Of a stretch of DNA of 64,000 bases, positions 25,301-33,832 are shown one piece after another. The position numbers and the translations under genes were made by a program. Source of the stretch: Agromyces mangrovi (lineage in GTDB: Bacteria; Actinomycetota; Actinomycetes; Actinomycetales; Microbacteriaceae); contig NZ_AP027737.1 in the NCBI RefSeq assembly GCF_030296695.1, forward strand, positions 496,001-560,000, in the 5' to 3' direction. Numbering within the stretch: the stretch's first letter is position 1; every line of letters begins with the position of its first letter. The notes below the pieces were generated by a model. The model was not told the DNA's origin, searched no databases, and worked only from the letters and a program-made list of their open reading frames with translations.

Positions 25301-25642
25301 GTGAGTTCCGTCGTTCCGTCGTACGAGGGCCGTGACCCCGGGCTCCAGCCCGAGCGCACGGCCCTGTCGTGGAGCCGCACGGCGCTCGCGATCGCCGTGA
25401 ACGCGCTGCTCGTGCTGCGCTCGGGCTTCGTGTCCGACCAGCCGGCGCTCGCGGTGCTCGGCGTGCTGCTGTTCGCGGCAGCGGCCGCGGCCGCGGCCTA
25501 CGGGGTCGTGCGTGCGCGCGAGCTCGGACACGAGGGCGGCGTCGTGATGCCGTCGGCGTGGCCGCTGCTCGCGGTCGCGGCGGTCGTGCTGCTCGCAGCG
25601 GTGGGCGGCGTCGCCTCGATCGTGGTGGAGGCGGGGCGATGA
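25301..25642 (+). CDS. DUF202 family membrane protein
   Basis: This 113-residue protein is a second DUF202 member with the motif DPGLQPERTALSWSRTALAIAVNALLVL and three hydrophobic segments. The start is GTG, 7 bases after the preceding stop. Paired DUF202 genes of this kind are common in Actinobacteria. Its stop overlaps the ATG of the next small gene by 3 bases. Function unknown. Confidence 0.85.
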   Translation: MSSVVPSYEGRDPGLQPERTALSWSRTALAIAVNALLVLRSGFVSDQPALAVLGVLLFAAAAAAAAYGVVRARELGHEGGVVMPSAWPLLAVAAVVLLAAVGGVASIVVEAGR

Positions 25643-25992
25643 GCGACGAGCACCCGGAGCTGGCCGGCTACGAGGCATCCGACGGCCCCTACCGCCCCCG
25701 CCGAGCGAAGGTCATGCGCGCAGTCGTGCTCGTCGCGCTCGCCGCCATGCTGCTGCCGCTCGTGCTCTCGGCCGTATCGGTCGCCCGCTCCACCGCCGCC
25801 CGCGCCTGCTTCGTCTACGTCGAGACCTACGTGCCCGACGCCGCCGCCTCCCACGTGCGCTTCGACCTCTTCGAGGAGACCGGCGCTGGCTGGCAGTGCG
25901 ACTGGATCACCACCAGCGGCGTCACCCACCACCTCGGCAGCCTCGGGCTGATCCCGTCGGGCGCGGTCGTGCCGCCGGGCGTGCGGACCTGA
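25639..25992 (+). CDS. Single-pass membrane protein, hypothetical
   Basis: This 117-residue protein has a basic N-terminal part (PYRPRRAKVMR), one membrane helix (about residues 28-48, AVVLVALAAMLLPLVLSAVSVA) and an extracytoplasmic domain with two cysteines (RACFVYVETY and WQCDWITTSG) that could form a disulfide. It is translationally coupled to the DUF202 gene by ATGA overlap. I do not recognise the family. It is the last gene of the gnd unit, followed by a small hairpin. Confidence 0.75.
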   Translation: MSDEHPELAGYEASDGPYRPRRAKVMRAVVLVALAAMLLPLVLSAVSVARSTAARACFVYVETYVPDAAASHVRFDLFEETGAGWQCDWITTSGVTHHLGSLGLIPSGAVVPPGVRT

Positions 25993-25996
25993 GAAC

Positions 25997-26022
25997 GCTT
26001 CGAGCGAAAACCGATCCGAAGC
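25997..26022. terminator. Hairpin between convergent genes
   Basis: GCTTCG (25997-26002) and CGAAGC (26017-26022) form a 6-bp stem with an A-rich loop in the 35-bp gap between the convergent hypothetical genes. A modest terminator. Confidence 0.4.
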
Positions 26023-26027
26023 GGATG

Positions 26028-26375
26028 TTAGGCCGAGTCAGCACCGCCGTCTCTAGGCGACCCCGCCTCTAGCTTGGCGCGCATTTGGTCCAGAAGCGTC
26101 TGGACCTGGGCGTCGTCGAACAGCATCCCAACCTCGATCGCAGGACCGCTGAGATCGGCGGTCGATTCGACGATCACCTCGAACTCGCCGCTGTCCCAGA
26201 TTGTTGCGACGACGAGTTCGCGTTCAGTAGCGATCTCAAGCGTGACGCTGTCCTTGCTACGGCCAGAGCTTGGCCCAGTGAGATCGACGCTCGCCCCGTC
26301 TGCTTCCATCGACTTCAGGTTCAGCTCGAGCCACACCACTGCAGACGTGAGAAGGTGCCTGCTCTGGACGCCCAT
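26028..26375 (-). CDS. Hypothetical protein, lower GC than neighbours
   Basis: This 115-residue soluble protein (MGVQSRHLLTSAVVWLELNL start) has alternating beta-rich segments (VTLEIATERELVVATIWDSGEFEVIVES) and a helical C-terminus. GGGAG lies 3-7 bases before the ATG. GC is visibly lower than that of flanking genes and codon use is less biased, suggesting recent acquisition. I recognise no family; size and fold pattern would suit an immunity or accessory protein, but there is no partner gene beside it. Confidence 0.65.
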   Translation of the reverse strand: MGVQSRHLLTSAVVWLELNLKSMEADGASVDLTGPSSGRSKDSVTLEIATERELVVATIWDSGEFEVIVESTADLSGPAIEVGMLFDDAQVQTLLDQMRAKLEAGSPRDGGADSA

Positions 26376-26429
26376 AGTCTCCCTCGCCGCCTTCCGATTT
26401 CTTCGCCAAGTTGTCGCATCGGCGAACGG

Positions 26430-26873
26430 TCAAGCCAGTGCCTCGAGCAGATGCGCGTTCCGCTTCGCGATGAGTCGGCGCAGGTAGGGCACGAGCACCA
26501 CGCGCTCGGCGAGGCGGCCGAAGATCGGGGACGCGACCGTGATCCGGTCGGTCATCCGCGTTCCGGTGCCGGACGTCTCGAACTCATGGACGTGCGTGAA
26601 CGCCCGGAACGGCCCCCGCACCTGCCGGTCGACGAACCGAGACGGACGCTCCAACTCGGCGATCTCCGACGTCATGGTGAACCAGATGCCGAAGTGGCGC
26701 GCCCGCCAGGTCACGGTCTCGCCGAGGCCGATGCGCCCGGTGGTCACACCGGCGACCGCGCGCTCCCCGGACTGCGCCATCGACGACACGTGCGCGTCGA
26801 TGTCGAGCGAGATGTCGAGCATCTCCTCGACGCCGTACGGCGCCTCGGTCGTCAGGACGAAGGTGGATGGCAC
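26430..26873 (-). CDS. SRPBCC (START-like) family protein
   Basis: This 147-residue protein has the SRPBCC layout: an initial beta strand (STFVLTTEAPYGVEEMLDISLDIDAH), a long middle sheet with GETVTWRARHFGIWFTMTSEIAELERPSRFVDRQVRGPF, then HVHEFETSGTGTRMTDRITVASP and a long C-terminal helix ending in the gene. The family binds hydrophobic ligands in a cavity. The GTG start gives VPSTFVL. It lies 19 bp from the end of the MFS exporter gene on the same strand, so it may be the last member of the ArsR-MFS operon. Confidence 0.82.
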   Translation of the reverse strand: MPSTFVLTTEAPYGVEEMLDISLDIDAHVSSMAQSGERAVAGVTTGRIGLGETVTWRARHFGIWFTMTSEIAELERPSRFVDRQVRGPFRAFTHVHEFETSGTGTRMTDRITVASPIFGRLAERVVLVPYLRRLIAKRNAHLLEALA

Positions 26874-26892
26874 GATGCCATTCTGCCGAGCT

Positions 26893-28194
26893 TCAGGCGC
26901 TGGGATCCGGGGCTGGGGACGCTTTGACCGAGTGCGCGTCGACCCCTTCGGTTGGGCCCACCTCCGAGGCATCCGCCCGCACCCGCCGCGGCCACACCGC
27001 CGCCACCGCCGCGCCGAGCACCACGAGCACGTTCGCGACGATGAGCAGGCGGTAGTCGACGATGCCGAGCAGGGCGGCGCCGAGCAGCGTCGCGAGGGTC
27101 TGCGGCACGTTGATCGCGAGGTTCGCGGCGGCGCCGACGCGGCCCTGCAGGCGGGCGGGGGTGGTGCGCTGGCGGTGGGTCGCGTAGGCGACGATGACCC
27201 AGACGACGCCGAGCCCGACGAACGGGATCGCGGCGACCGCGAGCCACGCCCACCAGCCCGCGGTCGGCAGTAGGCCGAGGCCGACGATGGCGACGCCGAG
27301 CGCGATGGTGCGCGACTCTCCGAGCCGGCCGACGACCCGCGCGGCGGTGATGCCGCCGATGAGCGAACCCACGCCCTGCGCGGTGACGATGATGCCGAGC
27401 CACGCGCTGTCGAGTCCGAGCCCGCCGAGCGCCGGGAAGATGGTCGCGTTCGACAGGCCGGTCGACGCGAACGCGACGGTGATCACGATCGTGAAGAGGG
27501 CGAGCATGGGCGAGGCGGCGATGTGGCGCACGCCCGCGCCGAGCTCGGTCCAGTAGTGCGCGCGCTCGGCGGCGGGTGTCGGCGGAGTCTCCTGCAGGTC
27601 GATGCGGGCGATGAGCACCGACGCGATGGCGAACGTCGCCATGGTCGTGCCGATGACCCAGACGGGGCCCGCGAAGACGTACAGCGCCGTGCCGATGAGC
27701 GGCGAGAGCAGGCGCGCGGCCTGGTCGATCGTCGAGAGCAGGCCGTTGCCCGAGGCGAGCTCCTCGTCGGGCAGCAGGTCGCGGATCAGCCCCGACTGTG
27801 CGGCCGCCGTGAGGTACCCGACGCAGCCGTACAGCAGCATGACGACGTAGATGATCCAGACATCGGATGCCTCCTGCACGAGCAGCAGCACGAGCAGCAG
27901 CGGAACCATGGCGGCGTTCGCGAGCGCGAGCAGCTTGCGGCGGGAGAACCGGTCGGCGATCTCGCCGAGGAACGGGGCGCTGAGCGCGGCGAGCCCGAAC
28001 ATCACGAAGACGATCGCCGCGGCGGAGCCCGAGCCGGTGAGGTCGTTCACCCAGACCGCCATCATCAGGAACAGCGCGCTGTCGCCGATGTTGCTGAACA
28101 CCCACGCGCCGGCGAGGCGGCGGAACGGTCGGCGCTGCCAGGCGGCGGGCGTGCGGCGACGGGCATCCGTCGTCTCGGTCTCGGGGGCGGTCAT
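26893..28194 (-). CDS. Major facilitator superfamily exporter
   Basis: This 433-residue protein has about 12 membrane helices, with the MFS loop 2-3 motif FLGEIADRFSRRKLLALANAA. The mixture of helices and the SNATIFPALGGLGLDSAWLGIIVTAQGVGSLIGG segment resemble the TetA/EntS-like drug or siderophore exporters. Its ATG overlaps the ArsR-type regulator stop by 4 bases, so the regulator-exporter pair is cotranscribed. The substrate is unknown. The C-terminal 25 residues are a polar tail. Confidence 0.88.
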   Translation of the reverse strand: MTAPETETTDARRRTPAAWQRRPFRRLAGAWVFSNIGDSALFLMMAVWVNDLTGSGSAAAIVFVMFGLAALSAPFLGEIADRFSRRKLLALANAAMVPLLLVLLLVQEASDVWIIYVVMLLYGCVGYLTAAAQSGLIRDLLPDEELASGNGLLSTIDQAARLLSPLIGTALYVFAGPVWVIGTTMATFAIASVLIARIDLQETPPTPAAERAHYWTELGAGVRHIAASPMLALFTIVITVAFASTGLSNATIFPALGGLGLDSAWLGIIVTAQGVGSLIGGITAARVVGRLGESRTIALGVAIVGLGLLPTAGWWAWLAVAAIPFVGLGVVWVIVAYATHRQRTTPARLQGRVGAAANLAINVPQTLATLLGAALLGIVDYRLLIVANVLVVLGAAVAAVWPRRVRADASEVGPTEGVDAHSVKASPAPDPSA

Positions 28195-28865
28195 GACTGG
28201 GCTCCGGTCTCGTCGGTGGTGCGCTCGTCAGTGTCGGCTTCGTCGGTGTCGGTCGCATCGGGCGCGGCGCCAGGCGCCCCGGTGGGCACCGAGCCGGGCT
28301 CGGCGTTCAAGGTCGCGAACATGCGCACGAGCCGGGCGCCCTCGGGGCGCAGCGACGGGTCGCCGATGCGGCCGGTGAACGGCTCGACGAGGGCGACGAT
28401 CTGCTCGCCCAGCGCGGCGAGTTCGTCGCGGGTCGCCCAGAAACTCGAGGTGCCGACCATCGACGACCCCGCCCACTCGTGCTCGGCGGTGTCGCGCCCG
28501 ACGGCGTCGAAGTATCCGCGCAGGCGGGCGTGCTCGCGGTCGACGACCAGACCGGCGAGGCCGAGCACGGATGCCATGGAGTCGGCGTTCTCCGGCGCGG
28601 GCGCTGCGCCCCACTGCCGAGCGACGAGCCGCCACGGCTTCTCGCGCCCGCGCGGCTCGGCGCGCTCGATGTAGCCGTACTTCTCGAGCTGCCGCAGGTG
28701 GAACGACGCACTCGCGACCGACTCCCCCACCTGCTCGGCGCACTCCGTCGCGGTCGCGTCGACCACGTCACCGAGCATCTCGAGGAGCGCGAGACGGATG
28801 GGGTGCGCGAGGGCGCGGATGCGTGCGGGGTCGTCGACCTGCATCCGCTCGTCTGAACCTGCCAT
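28191..28865 (-). CDS. ArsR-type winged-helix regulator
   Basis: This 224-residue protein has an N-terminal winged HTH (DPARIRALAHPIRLALLEMLGDV, then ATECAEQVGESVASASFHLRQLEKYGYIERAEPRGREKPWRLV) of ArsR/HTH_20 type, followed by a helical effector domain. No ArsR metal-binding CxC is seen, so the ligand is probably organic. The C-terminal 45 residues are Asp/Thr-rich with repeated TDE units. It is cotranscribed with the MFS exporter, and the inverted repeat upstream is its likely operator. Confidence 0.85.
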   Translation of the reverse strand: MAGSDERMQVDDPARIRALAHPIRLALLEMLGDVVDATATECAEQVGESVASASFHLRQLEKYGYIERAEPRGREKPWRLVARQWGAAPAPENADSMASVLGLAGLVVDREHARLRGYFDAVGRDTAEHEWAGSSMVGTSSFWATRDELAALGEQIVALVEPFTGRIGDPSLRPEGARLVRMFATLNAEPGSVPTGAPGAAPDATDTDEADTDERTTDETGAQS

Positions 28866-28881
28866 GTGGCGAGGCTACAAC

Positions 28882-28913
28882 CCTAAAGACTCCTTGTGCA
28901 AGACTTCTTTAGG
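28882..28913 (-). promoter_or_regulatory. Inverted repeat operator upstream of the ArsR-MFS operon
   Basis: CCTAAAGA (28882-28889) and TCTTTAGG (28906-28913) form an 8-bp inverted repeat with a 16-base spacer that itself holds TTGCAC as a possible -35 on the minus strand. It lies 17 bases before the regulator start and is markedly AT-richer than the surroundings. Autoregulation is inferred. Confidence 0.55.
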
Positions 28914-28923
28914 ATTGATCTCG

Positions 28924-29385
28924 TCAGAGGAGCAGGAACGCCAGAACGGCGAAGACGACGACACCGACGAGACTCAGGCACGCTGCCAGCTCGGTCGTCG
29001 TGAGGCCGCCTCCACGTGGTCCAGAATCCTCGCCTCGCGCGCGCACGACCAGCACCGCCGCGAGCACGAAGGCGAGCAGGAGGACGAGGGCGACGACGAT
29101 CGCCGCAGTGCCGATCGGCCCGGCCAGCGCCGGCTGCTCACCGACGTAGCGGATGGTCTGCGAGAAGAACACCATCCCAATCGCACACCAGACCACGCCC
29201 ACCACGACGAGCTGGCGGACGTGGCTCGCGGGCGAAACCGCGAGCACGCCCGAACTCAGCGGCACGCTCGTCTGCCGCATGAGCCGACGGAAGAACCGCG
29301 TCAGTTGCACTCGAAACGTCGCGATCGCGAGACCACCCAGGAGGGCAGCTGTGCCCATGAAGAACGTGCCGACCGCGGAGATCAC
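28924..29385 (-). CDS. Multi-pass membrane protein, hypothetical
   Basis: This 153-residue protein has four hydrophobic segments (about 3-22, 56-77, 90-112 and 130-152). There is a basic cytoplasmic loop (QLTRFFRRLMRQ) after the first. I do not recognise a family; a small integral membrane protein is all that can be supported. It is on the same strand as its neighbours, with about 100 bp on the upstream side that contains a GCGGCATCCGCTCAC word and no gene. Confidence 0.65.
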   Translation of the reverse strand: MISAVGTFFMGTAALLGGLAIATFRVQLTRFFRRLMRQTSVPLSSGVLAVSPASHVRQLVVVGVVWCAIGMVFFSQTIRYVGEQPALAGPIGTAAIVVALVLLLAFVLAAVLVVRARGEDSGPRGGGLTTTELAACLSLVGVVVFAVLAFLLL

Positions 29386-29492
29386 CCGTGCACCTCCGAC
29401 GTCGACGGCCGAGAACCCGCGAGCTCGGGACGGCCGTCAAAGGCTACCGGGCGAGCGGCGCCTCAGCGGCATCCGCTCACAGCCCTACCGAG

Positions 29493-31184
29493 CTACAGCT
29501 GCTCGCGCACCTGCCGGCGGATGACCTTACCGATCAGTGACCGGGGCAGGTCGTCGACCTCGACGACTCGGCGGGGCACCTTGTAGGGCGTCAGCCGGTC
29601 GCGCACGGCGGTGCGGATCGCCTCGGGGTCGAGCGTCGCGCCCGGCTGGAGCACGACCGCGGCGACGACCTGCTCCCCCGAGTGCTCGTCGGGCATGCCC
29701 ACGACGGCGCAGTCGACGACGTCGGGGTGCTGGCGGATGACGTCTTCGACCTCGCTCGGCGCGACGTTGAAGCCGCCCGTGATGATGAGCTCCTTGATGC
29801 GGTCGACGATGCGCACGAAGCCGCCGTCGTCGATCGTCACGATGTCGCCGGTGCGGAACCAGGGCGCGCCGCCGTTGGGGTCGTCGACGAACACCTCGGC
29901 CGTCTCCTCGGGGCGGTTCCAGTACCCGCTGAACACCTGCGGGCCGCGCACGACGAGCTCACCGCGCTCGCCGGCCGGCACGTCCTCGGTCGGCGCATCC
30001 GGGTCGACCACACGCACCTCGGTGTCTGGCAGCGGCAGGCCGACGGTGCCCGCGCGGCGGGTCGTCGCGACCGGGTTGGCCATGAGCACCGGCGAGGTCT
30101 CCGACAGTCCGTACCCCTCGACCAGGTACCCGCCGGTCTTCGCCTCCCACGGCTCGACGACCGATGCCGACAGCGGCATCGCCCCCGAGATCGCGATCGA
30201 GATGCCCTCGAGCGACACGCCCTGCTCGGCCGCGGCCGCGGTCAGGCGTTCGTAGATCGGCGGCACAGCCGGCAGGAACGTCGGCGGGTGCTTGCGCACC
30301 ACTTTCAGCACGAGGTCGGGGTCGAAGCGCGGGAACAGCACGAGTCGCGCGCCCATGCTCATCGCGAAGGTGAGGCAGAGCGTCAGCCCGTAGGCGTGGA
30401 ACATCGGCAGCACGGCGTAGACGACCGACGTGCCGCGCGGGATCTCGGGCACCCACGCGCGCGCCTGCGCGGCGTTCGCGAGCAGGTTCGCGTGCGTGAG
30501 CGTCGCGCCCTTCGGCCGGCCGGTGGTACCGCTCGTGTACTGGATGAGCGCCACGTCGCCGACACGCGGCGCGTGGATGTGGGGCTCGATGCGATCGGAT
30601 GCCACGAGTTCGCGCCAGGTCACGGTGTCGCGCACGTCCGTGGTGAGCGCCTCGCGCGCCTCGCGGGCCTTCGCGATCGGCAGGCGCAGCGCCGCGCGGG
30701 TGCCGAACGGCATCGCGCGGGTGACGTCGACCGAGACGATGTGCCGCTGGGCGATGTCGTCGGGGAAGTCCTGGATGGTCTCGACGACCTTGCTCCAGGC
30801 GACGACGACGCGTGCGCCGTGGTCCTCGAACTGGTGGCGCAGCTCGCGCGGCGTGTAGAGCGGGTTGTGCTCGACCACGATCGCGCCGAGGCGGAGGATC
30901 GCGTAGAACGCAACGATGTGCTGCGGGCAGTTCGGCAGCACGATCGCCACTGGATCGCCGGGCTGCACGCCGAGCTTGCGGAGGCCTTCGGCGGCGCGGT
31001 CGATCTGCTCGCCGAGCTCGGCGTAGGTCGTGACGCGGCCGAAGAACTCGAGCGCAGGCCGGTCGGGATACTGCGCGACCGACTCGTGGATGAGGTCGAT
31101 CAGCGACCCCGTGGGCGCGTCGAGGTGGTGCGGCACGCCCGGCGCGTAGCTTGCGAGCCAGGCCTTGCCGGAGGCATCCGACAT
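29493..31184 (-). CDS. Long-chain fatty-acid-CoA ligase (FadD-like)
   Basis: This 563-residue adenylate-forming enzyme activates fatty acids to acyl-CoA using ATP. The AMP-binding motif is YTSGTTGRPKGATLTHANL, with the later GYGLSETSPVLMANP and WFRTGDIVTIDDGGFVRIVDRIKELIITGGFNVAPSEVE hinge, and the C-terminal catalytic lysine region GKVIRRQVREQL. The length and the LPMFHAYGLTLCLTFAMSMGA segment fit long-chain ligases. The ATG lies 2 bases after the prs stop, so it is cotranscribed with glmU-prs, an unusual partner for these housekeeping genes. Confidence 0.9.
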   Translation of the reverse strand: MSDASGKAWLASYAPGVPHHLDAPTGSLIDLIHESVAQYPDRPALEFFGRVTTYAELGEQIDRAAEGLRKLGVQPGDPVAIVLPNCPQHIVAFYAILRLGAIVVEHNPLYTPRELRHQFEDHGARVVVAWSKVVETIQDFPDDIAQRHIVSVDVTRAMPFGTRAALRLPIAKAREAREALTTDVRDTVTWRELVASDRIEPHIHAPRVGDVALIQYTSGTTGRPKGATLTHANLLANAAQARAWVPEIPRGTSVVYAVLPMFHAYGLTLCLTFAMSMGARLVLFPRFDPDLVLKVVRKHPPTFLPAVPPIYERLTAAAAEQGVSLEGISIAISGAMPLSASVVEPWEAKTGGYLVEGYGLSETSPVLMANPVATTRRAGTVGLPLPDTEVRVVDPDAPTEDVPAGERGELVVRGPQVFSGYWNRPEETAEVFVDDPNGGAPWFRTGDIVTIDDGGFVRIVDRIKELIITGGFNVAPSEVEDVIRQHPDVVDCAVVGMPDEHSGEQVVAAVVLQPGATLDPEAIRTAVRDRLTPYKVPRRVVEVDDLPRSLIGKVIRRQVREQL

Positions 31185-31186
31185 GC

Positions 31187-32164
31187 CTATGCAGCCCCGT
31201 CGAACATGCTGGTGACGGAGCCGTCGTCGAAGACCTCGTGGATCGCGCGCGCGAGCAGCGGCGCGATCGACAGCACGGTCAGGCGGTCCCAGTGCTTCTC
31301 GGGCGGCAGCGGCAGGGTGTCGGTGACGACGACCTCGTCGATGAACTCGCTCTGCAGCAGCTCGGTCGCGGGCGGCGAGAACACCGCGTGCGTCGCGGCG
31401 ACGACGATGTTGGTCGCGCCGTTCTTCTTCAGCGCCTCGGCGGCCTTCACGATGGTGCGGCCGGTGTCGATGAGGTCGTCGACCAGCAGGCAGGTGCGGC
31501 CCTCGACCTCGCCGACGATCTCGTGCACCGAGACCTGGTTCGGCACCAGCGGGTCGCGACGCTTGTGGATGATGGCGAGCGGCGCGCCGAGCTTGTCGCT
31601 CCAGATGTCGGCGACGCGCACGCGGCCCATGTCGGGCGAGACGACCGTGAGCGTCTCGGGGTCGAGCTTCTTCTTGAAGTGCTCGAGCAGCACCGGCATG
31701 GCGAAGAGGTGGTCGACGGGGCCGTCGAAGAAGCCCTGGATCTGCGCCGCGTGCAGGTCGACCGACATGATGCGGTCGGCGCCGGCGGTCTTGTACAGGT
31801 CGGCGACGAGGCGCGCCGAGATGGGCTCGCGACCGCGGCCCTTCTTGTCCTGCCGGGCGTACGGGTAGAACGGCGAGACGACGGTGATGCGCTTGGCGGA
31901 AGCCCGCTTCAACGCGTCGAGCATGATGAGCTGCTCCATGAGCCACTCGTTGATGGGCGACGGATGCGACTGGATGACGAACACGTCGCAGCCGCGCACG
32001 CTCTGGCTGAAGCGCGCGTAGATCTCGCCGTTGGCGAAGGTGCGCGAGTCCGACTCGACGAGCTCGGTGTCGAGCTCCCGCGCGATCTCCTCGGCCAGTG
32101 CCGGGTGCGCCCGGCCCGTCACAAGGACGAGCTGCTTCGTGGTCTTGCTCGTGATGCTCGACAT
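31187..32164 (-). CDS. prs: Ribose-phosphate pyrophosphokinase
   Basis: This 325-residue enzyme makes PRPP from ribose-5-phosphate and ATP for nucleotide, His and Trp synthesis. The ATP-loop sequences SDSRTFANGEIYARFSQSVRG and SPFYPYARQDKKGRGREPISARLVADL, the flexible loop SPDMGRVRVAD and the PRPP-binding LLVDDLIDTGRTIVKAA are all intact. I chose the ATG giving MSSITSKTTKQ. It follows glmU by 23 bp, the conserved actinobacterial order. Confidence 0.96.
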   Translation of the reverse strand: MSSITSKTTKQLVLVTGRAHPALAEEIARELDTELVESDSRTFANGEIYARFSQSVRGCDVFVIQSHPSPINEWLMEQLIMLDALKRASAKRITVVSPFYPYARQDKKGRGREPISARLVADLYKTAGADRIMSVDLHAAQIQGFFDGPVDHLFAMPVLLEHFKKKLDPETLTVVSPDMGRVRVADIWSDKLGAPLAIIHKRRDPLVPNQVSVHEIVGEVEGRTCLLVDDLIDTGRTIVKAAEALKKNGATNIVVAATHAVFSPPATELLQSEFIDEVVVTDTLPLPPEKHWDRLTVLSIAPLLARAIHEVFDDGSVTSMFDGAA

Positions 32165-32187
32165 CCGCTGGTGGTCCCTCCCCCGGC

Positions 32188-33642
32188 TCAGCCGGCGTCC
32201 GTCTCGTCGTCCGTTGCAGCAGGGGTCGCGGCCTCCGCCGCCTCCGCTGCGGCCGACCCGGGTCGGTGCTCCTGCACCCACCCCGGCAGGTTGCGCTGGG
32301 GGGCGACGTTCACCGCGAGCGCGCCGGCCGGTACGTCCTTGCGCACGACCGTCCCCGCTCCCGTGTACGCTCCGTCGCCAATCCTAATGGGCGCGACGAA
32401 CACGCCGTGGGACCCGGTCCGCACGTGCGAGCCGATCTCCGAGTGGTGCTTGTTCACCCCGTCGTAGTTGGCGAAGATCGAGCCGGCGCCGATGTTCGCC
32501 CCCTCGCCGATCGTCGCGTCGCCCACGTACGACAGGTGCGGCACCTTGCTGCCCTCGCCGATCGTGGCGTTCTTCGTCTCGACGAACGTGCCGATCTTGC
32601 CGTCCGCGCCGAGCGCGGTGCCCGGGCGAAGGTACGAGAAGGGCCCGACGGATGCCCCTGGGCCGATGGCCGACAGGGTGGCATCCGTTCGCTTCACCGT
32701 CGCCCCCGCCCCGACCTCGCAGTCGAGCAGGGTGGTGTCGGGGCCGATCACGGCGCCCGCCTCGATGACGGTCGCGCCCTGGATGTGCGAGCCGGGCAGG
32801 ATCGTCACGTCGGGCGCGATGCGCGCCTTCAGGTCGATCCAGGTGGACGCCGGGTCCTGCACGGTCACGCCGTTCAGCTGCCAGCCGCGGATGATGAGGG
32901 CGTTCAGCCTGAGGGCGGCCTCGCTGAGCTGCGCGCGGTCGTTCACGCCGGCGACGAGCCACGGCTCCGACACCGGCACGGCCGACACCTCGGAGCCCGC
33001 GCGACGCAGCAGCGCGATCATGTCGGTGAGGTACTTCTCGCCCTGTGCGTTGTCGGTGGTGAGGTTCGCGAGCTGGTCGCGCAGCTCCTGCACGCCGAAC
33101 GCGTACACCCCGGCGTTCGCCTCCTGCAGGGCGAGCTCCTCGCTCGTCGCATCCTTCTGCTCGACGATGCGGTCGAGCGCCCCCTCGGCCGTGCGCACGA
33201 TGCGGCCGTAGCCCGTGGCGTCGTCGTAGACGGCCGAGAGCACGGATGCGGCGGCCGTCGCGTCGCGGTGGCGCGCGAGGAACCCGTGCAGCGTGCCCGC
33301 GTTCAGCAGCGGCACGTCGCCGTTCAGCACGAGCACGTCGCCGTCGAAGTCGTCGGGCAGTGCGGCGACCGCCTGCTCGACGGCGCGGCCGGTGCCGGGC
33401 ACCTCGTCCTGGTCGACGATGATCGCGTCGGGGTACTCGGCGAGGATCGCCTCGGCGACCCGGTCGCGCTCGTGTCGCACCACCGCGACGACGTAGGCGG
33501 CGTCGAGCTCGCGCGCCGTGGCGAGCACGTGCGCGATCATCGGCGCGCCCGCGAGCGGGTGCAGCAGCTTCGGGGTGGCGGACTTCATGCGCGTGCCCTG
33601 CCCGGCGGCGAGTACGACGACGGCGAGCTTCTCATCGGTCAT
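32188..33642 (-). CDS. glmU: Bifunctional GlmU (GlcN-1-P acetyltransferase / uridyltransferase)
   Basis: This 484-residue enzyme makes UDP-N-acetylglucosamine for peptidoglycan. The N-terminal uridyltransferase begins MTDEKLAVVVLAAGQGTRMKSATPK, with LVLNGDVPLL; the C-terminal left-handed beta-helix acetyltransferase has the hexapeptide rungs and the active-site segment FANYDGVNKHHSEIGSHVRTGS. A roughly 30-residue Ala/Thr-rich tail ends it. The ATG is separated from the 3' end of the upstream tRNA-Gln gene by a single base, so the mRNA may begin by tRNA 3' processing or be translated using GGTGG inside the tRNA. Confidence 0.95.
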   Translation of the reverse strand: MTDEKLAVVVLAAGQGTRMKSATPKLLHPLAGAPMIAHVLATARELDAAYVVAVVRHERDRVAEAILAEYPDAIIVDQDEVPGTGRAVEQAVAALPDDFDGDVLVLNGDVPLLNAGTLHGFLARHRDATAAASVLSAVYDDATGYGRIVRTAEGALDRIVEQKDATSEELALQEANAGVYAFGVQELRDQLANLTTDNAQGEKYLTDMIALLRRAGSEVSAVPVSEPWLVAGVNDRAQLSEAALRLNALIIRGWQLNGVTVQDPASTWIDLKARIAPDVTILPGSHIQGATVIEAGAVIGPDTTLLDCEVGAGATVKRTDATLSAIGPGASVGPFSYLRPGTALGADGKIGTFVETKNATIGEGSKVPHLSYVGDATIGEGANIGAGSIFANYDGVNKHHSEIGSHVRTGSHGVFVAPIRIGDGAYTGAGTVVRKDVPAGALAVNVAPQRNLPGWVQEHRPGSAAAEAAEAATPAATDDETDAG

Positions 33643-33643
33643 G

Positions 33644-33715
33644 CTCCGCCACCAGGATTCGAACCTGGACTTCACAGCTCCAAAGGCTGTCGTGCTGCCG
33701 TTACACCATGGCGGA
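33644..33715 (-). tRNA. tRNA-Gln (UUG)
   Basis: This 72-nt cloverleaf has acceptor stem TCCGCCA/TGGCGGA with discriminator G (typical of glutamine), D-arm GGTGTAACGGCAGCAC, anticodon stem ACAGC/GCTGT with loop CTTTGGA giving anticodon UUG, and T-stem CCAGG/CCTGG around TTCGAAT. CCA is not encoded. It directly abuts the glmU start codon. Confidence 0.93.
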
Positions 33716-33832
33716 CCGCGCGCTCCCGCAGGCGGGCACGCGCGCGTCCAAGTCTGCCATGCGGGGGTGCGCCAGGCGGTGTCGGCGAGCGGGGCTCTCG
33801 CACGGTGCTTATTTTCGTATTACACTATCACC

